DNA from: an uncultured bacterium
Lineage (GTDB): Bacteria > Verrucomicrobiota > Kiritimatiellia > RFP12 > UBA1067
NCBI GenBank assembly: GCA_902779075.1
Contig: CACZAK010000018.1
Coordinates: 43,565 to 107,564 of the forward strand
Direction of reading: 5' to 3'
DNA: 64,000 bases
In this document: positions 58,576 to 64,000 of the stretch, one piece after another
Position numbering within the stretch: position 1 is the first letter of the stretch
Layout: each line of letters starts with the position of its first letter
The notes under the pieces: generated by a model
The model's database searches: none
Told to the model about the DNA's origin: nothing
The model's input: the letters and a program-made list of their open reading frames with translations, nothing else
Made by a program: the position numbers and the translations under genes

Positions 58576-58604
58576 ATTATACAATATTTCCCTACTGCCC
58601 GCAA
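58576..58604 (-). promoter_or_regulatory. Promoter of the GH51-GH127 gene
   Basis: -35 TTGCGG (58599-58604), 17-bp spacer, -10 TATAAT (58576-58581). The leader is about 125 bases. Confidence 0.65.
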
Positions 58605-58787
58605 TGGCCATTAGACCACTTAGCCCCCCTTACCTATGTCCAACTACACACCTTAGCCCCCCTTAGGCCCCAGCCCCACAAGTCCCCACAATGGCCATCA
58701 AACTAGGTGTTGGGCTATGCACAAAGTTAGACTTTCGAGATGAGCAAAATCAAACAGTTTCAAGCGTGTAACGTTAACCCTCGCGCG

Positions 58788-58882
58788 CCATTCCGCACCG
58801 TAATCGCATACTACACTCCCCTTCGTTCCACACCGTAATCGCACTCCCCTCCACCTCCCTCCGTTCCGTCCCGTAATCGCAC
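58788..58882. repeat. Three spaced copies of a TTCC-N4-CCGTAATCGCA repeat
   Basis: Copies start at 58788, 58824 and 58862 (period 36-38 bp). The repeat part is about 20 bp and the intervals differ. Confidence 0.65.
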
Positions 58883-59052
58883 GCAAGGCTCCTCCGGAAC
58901 ATAACTTGAGGCACGCCGATATGTATGCATTCCCATACATTTCCCATACAATTTTCATACATTTCCCGCGCATTCTTTTGACAGTTTACCCCCTATCTTC
59001 GGGACGCCGGACGTGGTAGAATTACGGTGTCGGACCAAAGAAGGAGATGCAC

Positions 59053-59350
59053 ATGAGAAAAGCGGTCGAAGAGTACCTGGAAGACCGTGGTTGCCGCGTC
59101 GTGCGGCAGCCGGCGGAACCCGAGCCCTGTACTGATAGACGGGTTCCTCGTGCACGTTCTGCGCCTCGACAGCGAGAGCTACCGGCGCGCGTTCTGGAGC
59201 GAGGCGTACCGCAACGGGCACACCATCGGACACGTCCCGCGCACGTTCGAGTCGTTCCGACGCTCCTCTACCGGCGGCTATCGCTCCTCGTCAGGCGTCT
59301 CCGGCGCCCGACGTACTACGAGCGCGAACGCGAACGGCGGCAGAAGCTAG
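59053..59350 (+). pseudogene. Small hypothetical gene with a frameshift
   Basis: The start ATG 59053 follows AAGGAGATGCAC, and a TGG-TAGAAT -10 lies at 59014-59022, so it looks like a real expressed start. The frame begins Met-Arg-Lys-Ala-Val-Glu-Glu-Tyr-Leu-Glu-Asp-Arg-Gly-Cys-Arg-Val-Val. At about 59128 one extra base shifts it; the sensible continuation (Val-Leu-Ile-Asp-Gly-Phe-Leu-Val-His-Val-Leu-Arg-Leu) is in the next frame, ending at 59350. I recognise no family. The tail may hold a second shift, since another frame reads Tyr-Tyr-Glu-Arg-Glu-Arg-Glu-Arg-Arg. Confidence 0.55.
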
Positions 59351-59384
59351 CCGTCGCGCGGCGCGAGGTCCGCAGTGAAGCCAA

Positions 59385-59658
59385 TCAGGCGTCGATACGA
59401 TCACCGCCTCGATGTCCTTCGCCTCGACTTCCAACATCTCCTGGAAGTCCAGATAGGTGTTGATCTCCTGCTTGTATGACTTGAAATCACGCTCTGCTTG
59501 CTTCACCTGAAACTTCCAGATGTCACACACGCACCGCACGCGCACCCCCACTGAACGACGGAGGCCTTCTGATCCGCCTTTGCGATGAGATTCGCGAAAG
59601 TTGGCAGGAACGCACTGCCAACAAGCCCCATCTTCAGAAAATCCCTGCGGTTCTGCAT
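59385..59658 (-). pseudogene. Remnant of a Gfo/Idh/MocA-family oxidoreductase
   Basis: ATG 59658 starts a Tat-type signal (Arg-Arg-Asp-Phe-Leu-Lys-Met-Gly, then a hydrophobic stretch). After about 40 residues the frame changes and, without the Gly-X-Gly-X-X-Gly loop, continues as Val-Arg-Cys-Val-Cys-Asp-Ile-Trp-Lys-Phe...Ile-Glu-Ala-Val-Ile-Val-Ser-Thr-Pro-Asp-Trp-Leu-His, a typical NAD-domain block of exported Gfo/Idh proteins. It is then cut off near 59390. So there is an internal deletion with frameshift and the C-terminal three quarters are lost: a decayed gene. Confidence 0.8.
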
Positions 59659-59677
59659 GCGGCTGTCCTTTCCCTTT

Positions 59678-60376
59678 TCATTCCTTGCCCTTTGCGCGTC
59701 GTTCGGCAAAGGATACGATACGACGGGCGACCGCGAGCTTGCTCATGAGCGGGAGACGCTGCACTTTTCCGTCTGGCGTGACGAACGTCACGCGGTTCGT
59801 GTCCGTGCCGAAACCGCTGCCGGGTTCGGTCACGTCGTTGCCCACCACGAGGTCAAGGCCCTTCTCACGGCATTTGCGCGCCGCCTCGGCGGCGGGCGCG
59901 CCCGTTTCGGCGGCGAAGCCGATGCGGATGAGGCCCCTCTGGTAGGGCCCGCTCGCCGAGCGGGCCGAAAGGCGGTCGCCTCGGCGAGGCGACCCTACCA
60001 GACGGTTGATGGTTTTCAGGATGTCGGGGTTGCGGACGAGGTGCAATGTATCCGACATTTCCGTTTTCTTGAGTTTGCGGGAGGCGCAGCGCGCGGGGCG
60101 CCAGTCGGCCACGGCGGCGGTCATCACCAGCACGTCGGCGCGTGCGATTACGGAGCGGACCGCGCTGAGCATGTCGCGGGCGGAAACGACGTCGATGCGC
60201 GTGACGCCGGGCGGCGTCTTGAGGGAAACGGGGCCGGCGATGAGCGTCACGTCATGGCCCGCCGCGCGTGCAGCGCGCGCTACGGCGAAGCCCATCCGTC
60301 CCGTGGACGGATTCGAGAGGAACCGCACCGCGTCTAAGTACTCGCGAGTGGGGCCCGCTGTGACGACGAACCTCAC
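59678..60376 (-). CDS. coaB: Stand-alone phosphopantothenate-cysteine ligase (CoaB) with a palindromic insertion
   Basis: 232 residues, matching only the CoaB half of the usual CoaBC fusion: Thr-Ala-Gly-Pro-Thr-Arg-Glu, Asn-Pro-Ser-Thr-Gly-Arg-Met-Gly, Ala-Val-Ala-Asp-Trp, Lys-Leu-Lys-Lys, Asn-Pro-Asp-Ile-Leu, Gly-Phe-Ala-Ala-Glu-Thr and Asn-Asp. It joins cysteine to 4'-phosphopantothenate in CoA synthesis. The GTG start at 60376 overlaps the tkt stop (GTGA). A 63-bp double palindrome (59939-60001) adds about 21 residues after Asn-Pro-Asp-Ile-Leu-Lys-Thr-Ile-Asn. The decarboxylase CoaC must lie elsewhere. Confidence 0.88.
   Translation of the reverse strand: MRFVVTAGPTREYLDAVRFLSNPSTGRMGFAVARAARAAGHDVTLIAGPVSLKTPPGVTRIDVVSARDMLSAVRSVIARADVLVMTAAVADWRPARCASRKLKKTEMSDTLHLVRNPDILKTINRLVGSPRRGDRLSARSASGPYQRGLIRIGFAAETGAPAAEAARKCREKGLDLVVGNDVTEPGSGFGTDTNRVTFVTPDGKVQRLPLMSKLAVARRIVSFAERRAKGKE
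59939..60001. repeat. REPIN-like 63-bp double palindrome inside coaB
   Basis: CTGGTAGGG and CCCTACCAG bound two palindromes, GGCCCGCTC/GAGCGGGCC and GGTCGCCTC/GAGGCGACC. The length is 21 codons, so coaB stays in frame. Its left half matches the TGGTAGGG elements at 9951 and 56541. Confidence 0.85.
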
Positions 60377-62373
60377 AGGAGCTCGCGCGCCTTGGCGAGG
60401 ACGTTCTCGGCGGTGAAGCCGAAGTGCTCGGCCAGCACCTTGTAGGGACCGGACGCGCCGAAGGTGTCAAGCGTGATGAAGCGGACGTTGCCGTAGTTGG
60501 TCACGTAGCGATCCCATCCAAGACGCACACCCGCCTCTACGATCACGCGCTTCGGGCAGGTGCCGGGGATTACGCTCTCGCGGTAGCCGAGCGGCTGCTG
60601 CTCAAACAGCTTGCGGCACGGCATGGACACGACGCGCACGGCGTGCTCCGCCTCGGCGAGGCGCTTCGCGGCCTCGATGCAGAGCGACACCTCGCTACCC
60701 GTCGCGATGAACATGAGTTCCGGGAACGGACCCGACTCGTAGATCACGTATGCACCCTTCGACACCTTCTCCTGCGTGACGCCCTCCAGCACGGGAACGT
60801 TCTGGCGCGTCGTGAGAATGCAGCTCGGACCGTCCTTGCGCTTGAGCATCTCCACCCAGCACGCACCGGTCTCGTTCGGGTCGGCGGGACGGAACACGAG
60901 CAGGTTCGGAGTGGCGCGCAGGGAGGCGATTTGCTCAACCGGCTCGTGCGTGGGGCCGTCTTCCCCGACGTAGAAGGAGTCATGCGAGAACACCCAGATC
61001 GACGGCAGGTTCATCAGTGCGGCAAGGCGCATCGCGGGCTTGCAGTAGTCGCTGAACACCGCGAACGTCGCGCCGAACGCGCGGAAGCCGCCATGCGCGG
61101 TTATGCCGTTTACGATCGCGCTCATGCCGAGCTCGCGGATGCCGAAGTGGAAGTTGCGTCCGGAGAAATCGCCGGGGGCGATCCAGCCATATTCCTTAAG
61201 CGCGGTCTTGTTCGACGGCTCGAGGTCCGCGCTGCCGCCCACGAGGAACGGCACTTCGGACGCGAGCGCGTTCATCACCATGCCGCATGCCACGCGCGTG
61301 GCAATGGGCTTGGCGGGGTCGAACACGGGAAGCTTCGTGGCGATGTCCTGAGGGATGGAGCCGCGAGCGGCGGCCTCGCGGGCCGCGGCCTTCTCGGGAT
61401 TCGCAGCCTGCCATGTCTTGTACAGCTTCTTCCAGCGAAGGTTCATGCGGTGGCATGCAGCGCCACGATCCTCGAAGACGTCCAGCACCTCGCCGGGCAC
61501 CTCGAAGAACTGCGCGGGGTCGAAACCGAGAGCGGTCTTGAGTCCGGCGAGCTCCTCCGCGCCGAGAGGCGCACCGTGTACGGCGCTCGTATCGTGTTTC
61601 GTGGGGGCGCCGAAGCCGATGTGCGTCTTCGCGATGATGAACGTGGGCTGGCCGACGACCTTCATCGCCTTGCGGTAGGTGCGGTCAATGGCGTCGTAGT
61701 CGTGTCCGTCGCAGGAGAACACCTTCCAGCCGTAGCTCTCGAAGCGCTTCTGCGTGTCGTCCGCGAGCGCGATGTCGGCCGTACCCTCGATCGTGATGTT
61801 GTTGTAGTCGTAGACGAGCGTGAGCTTGTCGAGCTTCAGCTTGCCCGCGAGCGAGCACGCCTCGTGGGAGATGCCCTCCTCGAGGTCGCCGTCGCCGCAG
61901 AACACCCACGTACGGTGGTCGTTCACGGGAACGCCGTCCTGCTCGCCGTCGCGCGCTGCCTGCATGCGTTCGGCAATCGCGAGGCCCACGCCCATCGCGA
62001 TGCCCTGTCCGAGCGGACCCGTCGTGACCTCAACGCCGGGCGTGAGGCCGCGCTCGGGATGTCCGGCGCAGCGCGAGCCGAGCTGGCGGAACGTCTTGAG
62101 CTCGTCGAGCGAAAGCTTGCCCACGCCTGCAAGGTGAAGAAGCGCGTAGACGAGAGACGAACCGTGCCCGCCGGAGAACACGAGCCGGTCGCGGTCGGGC
62201 CACTTCGGGTCGGTGGGGTCGTACTTGATGAACTTCAGCCACAGCGTGGACACGAGGTCCGCGATGCCAAGCGCAACGCCGGGGTGTCCGCTCTTCGCCT
62301 GCTCAACTTCGTCGGCTGCAAGGCAGCGGATCGTGTTGGCGGCGAGTTTCAACTGCTCGTTCGTCACTTTCAT
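60373..62373 (-). CDS. tkt: Transketolase
   Basis: 666 residues, the normal length. Features: Ser-Gly-His-Pro-Gly near residue 28, Gly-His-Gly-Ser-Ser-Leu, Gly-Pro-Leu-Gly-Gln-Gly, the ThDP/Mg motif Gly-Asp-Gly-Asp-Leu-Glu-Glu-Gly...Tyr-Asn-Asn, and Asp-Ser-Phe-Tyr-Val-Gly-Glu-Asp-Gly-Pro-Thr-His-Glu-Pro with the catalytic His/Glu region. It moves two-carbon units between sugar phosphates in the pentose phosphate pathway and so links pentoses such as arabinose to glycolysis. It is translationally coupled to coaB. Confidence 0.97.
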   Translation of the reverse strand: MKVTNEQLKLAANTIRCLAADEVEQAKSGHPGVALGIADLVSTLWLKFIKYDPTDPKWPDRDRLVFSGGHGSSLVYALLHLAGVGKLSLDELKTFRQLGSRCAGHPERGLTPGVEVTTGPLGQGIAMGVGLAIAERMQAARDGEQDGVPVNDHRTWVFCGDGDLEEGISHEACSLAGKLKLDKLTLVYDYNNITIEGTADIALADDTQKRFESYGWKVFSCDGHDYDAIDRTYRKAMKVVGQPTFIIAKTHIGFGAPTKHDTSAVHGAPLGAEELAGLKTALGFDPAQFFEVPGEVLDVFEDRGAACHRMNLRWKKLYKTWQAANPEKAAAREAAARGSIPQDIATKLPVFDPAKPIATRVACGMVMNALASEVPFLVGGSADLEPSNKTALKEYGWIAPGDFSGRNFHFGIRELGMSAIVNGITAHGGFRAFGATFAVFSDYCKPAMRLAALMNLPSIWVFSHDSFYVGEDGPTHEPVEQIASLRATPNLLVFRPADPNETGACWVEMLKRKDGPSCILTTRQNVPVLEGVTQEKVSKGAYVIYESGPFPELMFIATGSEVSLCIEAAKRLAEAEHAVRVVSMPCRKLFEQQPLGYRESVIPGTCPKRVIVEAGVRLGWDRYVTNYGNVRFITLDTFGASGPYKVLAEHFGFTAENVLAKARELL

Positions 62374-62465
62374 CTTTCGTTTCTCCTGTTTTCCAAATCG
62401 ACGCTACACACTACACCGCATTCCGCATGGCTCATCCTTGCGAACGCAGGTACACCAAAGAATCG

Positions 62466-63668
62466 TCACTCGGCGACGCCGAAGAGCTCGTCGAGCGTCT
62501 CGCCCATCATCTCGACGGCCTCCTCGAGGTGGCTATCCTTCATTGAGAGCGTGGGCAGGAAGCGCACAACGTGCTCGCCGGCCGTGCATGTGAGCACGCC
62601 ACCGTCCGCGAACGCCTGCACGACGTCCTTCGCGGGACCCTCAGTGACCATGCCGAGCATGAGGCCGAGGCCGCGAACGTCGAGGATCTGGTCGTACTTC
62701 TCCGCAAAGGACTCAAGTGCGGCCTTCAGCATCTCGCCCTTCTTCGCGGCGGCGCCGAGGAGATCGTACTTCTCGATCACGCCGATCGTCGCGAGCGCGG
62801 CGGCGCATGCCACCGGGTTTCCGCCGAACGTCGAGGCGTGGCTACCGGGCGTAAACACGTCCGCAAACTTCTCGTTCGAGACGAGCGCGCCCATCGGGAT
62901 GCCGTCCGCGATGGACTTCGCGACTGTGAAGAGGTCCGGCTGCACGGAGTAGTTCTGCCAGCCCCACCACTTGCCGGTGCGGCCCATGCCGCACTGCACC
63001 TCGTCGCAGATCATGATGAGGTTCTTCTCGTCGCAGAGAGCGCGCACGCCGGCCATGAACTCCTCGGTGGCGGGATTCACGCCGCCCTCGCCCTGCACGG
63101 CCTCAAGCATGACGGCCACGGTCTTGTCCGTCACGGCCGCCTTCACGGACTCGATGTCGTTGAAGTCCGCGTACGCGAAGCCGACGGGCAACGGCTCGTA
63201 GCCCTGCTGGCACCAGTCCTGTCCGGTCGCCGTGATCGTGGCGAGCGTGCGGCCGTGGAAGCTGTTGCGCATCGTGACGATCTCGTAGCGCCCGCCGTTC
63301 GCGGAGCCCCACTTGCGCGCGAGCTTGATCGCGGCCTCGTTCGCCTCTGCGCCCGAGTTGCAGAAGAACACCTTGCCGCCGAGTCCGGAAAGCTCCACAA
63401 GCTTCTTCGCGAGCAGCGCCTGCCCCTCGTGCATGAAGAGGTTCGAGCAGTGTCCAAGCACTTCCACCTGCGACTGGATTGCCTTCACCACCTCCGGGTG
63501 GCAGTGGCCGATGTTGTGTACGCCGATGCCGCTTGTGAGGTCGTAGTACTGCGTGCCGTCAACGCCGAACACGCGCGATCCCTTGGCTTTGTCCAGCACG
63601 ACGCTCGGCGCGTACGTGGGCATCATGTACTGCTTGTAGATTTCGGCGATTTCTTCGCTCTTGCTCAT
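62466..63668 (-). CDS. argD: Acetylornithine aminotransferase
   Basis: 400 residues, class III PLP aminotransferase: Leu-Thr-Ser-Gly-Ile-Gly-Val, Asn-Ser-Gly-Ala-Glu-Ala-Asn-Glu-Ala-Ala-Ile-Lys, Asn-Ser-Phe-His-Gly-Arg-Thr, Glu-Ala-Val-Gln-Gly-Glu-Gly-Gly, Cys-Asp-Glu-Val-Gln-Cys-Gly-Met-Gly-Arg-Thr-Gly and Ala-Lys-Ser-Ile-Ala-Asp-Gly with the PLP Lys. It converts N-acetylglutamate semialdehyde to N-acetylornithine in arginine synthesis. The ATG 63668 overlaps the argB stop (ATGA), so the two are coupled. Confidence 0.94.
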   Translation of the reverse strand: MSKSEEIAEIYKQYMMPTYAPSVVLDKAKGSRVFGVDGTQYYDLTSGIGVHNIGHCHPEVVKAIQSQVEVLGHCSNLFMHEGQALLAKKLVELSGLGGKVFFCNSGAEANEAAIKLARKWGSANGGRYEIVTMRNSFHGRTLATITATGQDWCQQGYEPLPVGFAYADFNDIESVKAAVTDKTVAVMLEAVQGEGGVNPATEEFMAGVRALCDEKNLIMICDEVQCGMGRTGKWWGWQNYSVQPDLFTVAKSIADGIPMGALVSNEKFADVFTPGSHASTFGGNPVACAAALATIGVIEKYDLLGAAAKKGEMLKAALESFAEKYDQILDVRGLGLMLGMVTEGPAKDVVQAFADGGVLTCTAGEHVVRFLPTLSMKDSHLEEAVEMMGETLDELFGVAE

Positions 63669-64000
63669 TCTGTGATCTCCGTTCCCACCCCTTCCCGGGT
63701 GAATATTTCCAACAACAGCGAGTGCGGCATCCGGCCGTCCACAAGGTGGACCTTGCGCACACCGGCGCGGATCGCGTCCTCGCAACCTTCGATCTTGGGC
63801 AGCATGCCGCCCGCGATCACTCCCTCCGCCTTGAGTTTCGCGACGCTGGAGAGGTGGAGCGTCGGCAGGAGCGTCGAGGGGTCGGACGGATCCCGGAGCA
63901 GGCCGGGCACGTCCGACACGACGGCGAACTTGCGCACTTTCAGCGCCTTGGCGAGCGCCGCGGCGGCGCTGTCGGCGTTGACGTTGTAAAGGTGTCCGTC
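63665..64000 (-). CDS. argB: Acetylglutamate kinase, C-terminal part (5' end outside window)
   Basis: The visible 111 codons match the C-terminal half of ArgB: Tyr-Asn-Val-Asn-Ala-Asp-Ser-Ala-Ala-Ala-Ala-Leu-Ala, Val-Ser-Asp-Val-Pro-Gly-Leu, Gly-Gly-Met-Leu-Pro-Lys-Ile-Glu-Gly-Cys, and a closing Val-His-Leu-Val-Asp-Gly-Arg-Met-Pro-His-Ser-Leu-Leu-Leu-Glu-Ile-Phe-Thr. It phosphorylates N-acetylglutamate, the step before ArgC and ArgD. The stop overlaps the argD start. Confidence 0.93.
   Translation of the reverse strand, partial: DGHLYNVNADSAAAALAKALKVRKFAVVSDVPGLLRDPSDPSTLLPTLHLSSVAKLKAEGVIAGGMLPKIEGCEDAIRAGVRKVHLVDGRMPHSLLLEIFTREGVGTEITE

Larger units (their letters stand above)
58446..59052. 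other. 600-bp gene-free region with several repeat types
   Basis: It holds the promoter of the GH51-GH127 gene, two TTAGCCCCCCTTA units (about 58620-58665), two AATGGCCAT units (58603 and 58690), three CCGTAATCGCA units and a CCCATACATTT run (about 58935-58970). A minus-strand open frame over the CCGTAATCGCA units looks spurious. No gene is seen until 59053. Confidence 0.65.

Noticed and set aside
58788..58882. Spaced repeats resembling a small CRISPR array
   Set aside because: Only three imperfect copies of about 20 bp, short and unequal intervals, and no cas gene in the window.
58698..58973. A 91-codon minus-strand frame
   Set aside because: It is made of the CCGTAATCGCA and CCCATACATTT repeats; low complexity and no ribosome site.
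60424..62952. An 842-codon open frame on the plus strand
   Set aside because: Antisense to tkt and argD, with shadow-type composition and no motifs.

Overview
The window is about 64 kb of GC-rich bacterial chromosome, densely coded and almost entirely on the minus strand. The organism is Gram-negative: it has an RND pump, an outer-membrane barrel ending in Phe, and several lipoproteins. It looks anaerobic and specialised on polysaccharides, with ferrous iron uptake (Feo), radical-SAM and ferredoxin-type redox proteins, and many exported, multi-domain, DUF-rich glycoside hydrolases. By inference this best fits the Verrucomicrobiota/Kiritimatiellota/Lentisphaerota group, probably a gut or other host-associated lineage. 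That placement rests on gene content and repeat style, not on a marker gene.

Layout. 1-5.1 kb: an SH3-type lipoprotein (partial), an M60 peptidase and a GH92 mannosidase translationally coupled to recJ. 5.1-11.2 kb: recJ, an orphan RND pump and an outer-membrane barrel. 11.0-14.8 kb: an iron locus, feoA-feoA-feoB plus a FeoB-associated Cys-rich protein, with a palindromic operator over its promoter. 14.8-18.5 kb: an EamA transporter, tpiA, rsmE and a GT4 glycosyltransferase. 18.5-21.5 kb: an LsrF-type aldolase, dhaL, dhaK and a VOC protein. 21.5-22.5 kb: gene-free and rich in repeats. 22.5-28.1 kb: a Ser/Thr kinase, an SSS symporter and a lipoprotein related to D-lyxose isomerase. 28.1-33.4 kb: sbcC, sbcD and a radical-SAM enzyme. 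33.5-36.4 kb (plus strand): tRNA-Leu, tRNA-Glu, an AsmA-like protein and rnhB. 36.4-39.5 kb: lepB, thioredoxin, an FTR-like protein and an FAD oxidoreductase. 39.6-58.4 kb: a block of exported carbohydrate enzymes (SMP-30-like, DUF5703, GH28-DUF6259, DUF4965-EEP, GH105-propeller, GH51-GH127), interrupted by a DUF234 ATPase. 58.4-59.7 kb: repeats and two pseudogenes. 59.7-64 kb: coaB, tkt, argD and argB (partial).

How the genes work together. The 40-58 kb block reads as a locus for pectin and arabinan side chains: GH28 and GH105 for galacturonan or rhamnogalacturonan, and GH51+GH127 for both anomers of L-arabinofuranose. The GH92, the SSS symporter, the lyxose-isomerase-like protein, dhaKL with the LsrF aldolase, tpiA and transketolase could carry released sugars into central metabolism. 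The feo genes form one iron-regulated unit.

Two genome-wide signatures stand out. (1) Short perfect palindromes, some paired head-to-head like REPINs, lie inside open reading frames (EamA, GT4, AsmA, DUF5703, GH51-GH127, coaB and the FeoB-associated protein) without breaking them. (2) Promoters follow a strict pattern, TTGCG(G/C)-N17-TATAAT with TGG just before the -10; rsmE, recJ and sbcD appear to be leaderless or nearly so. I saw no CRISPR array, prophage, insertion sequence or rRNA gene.
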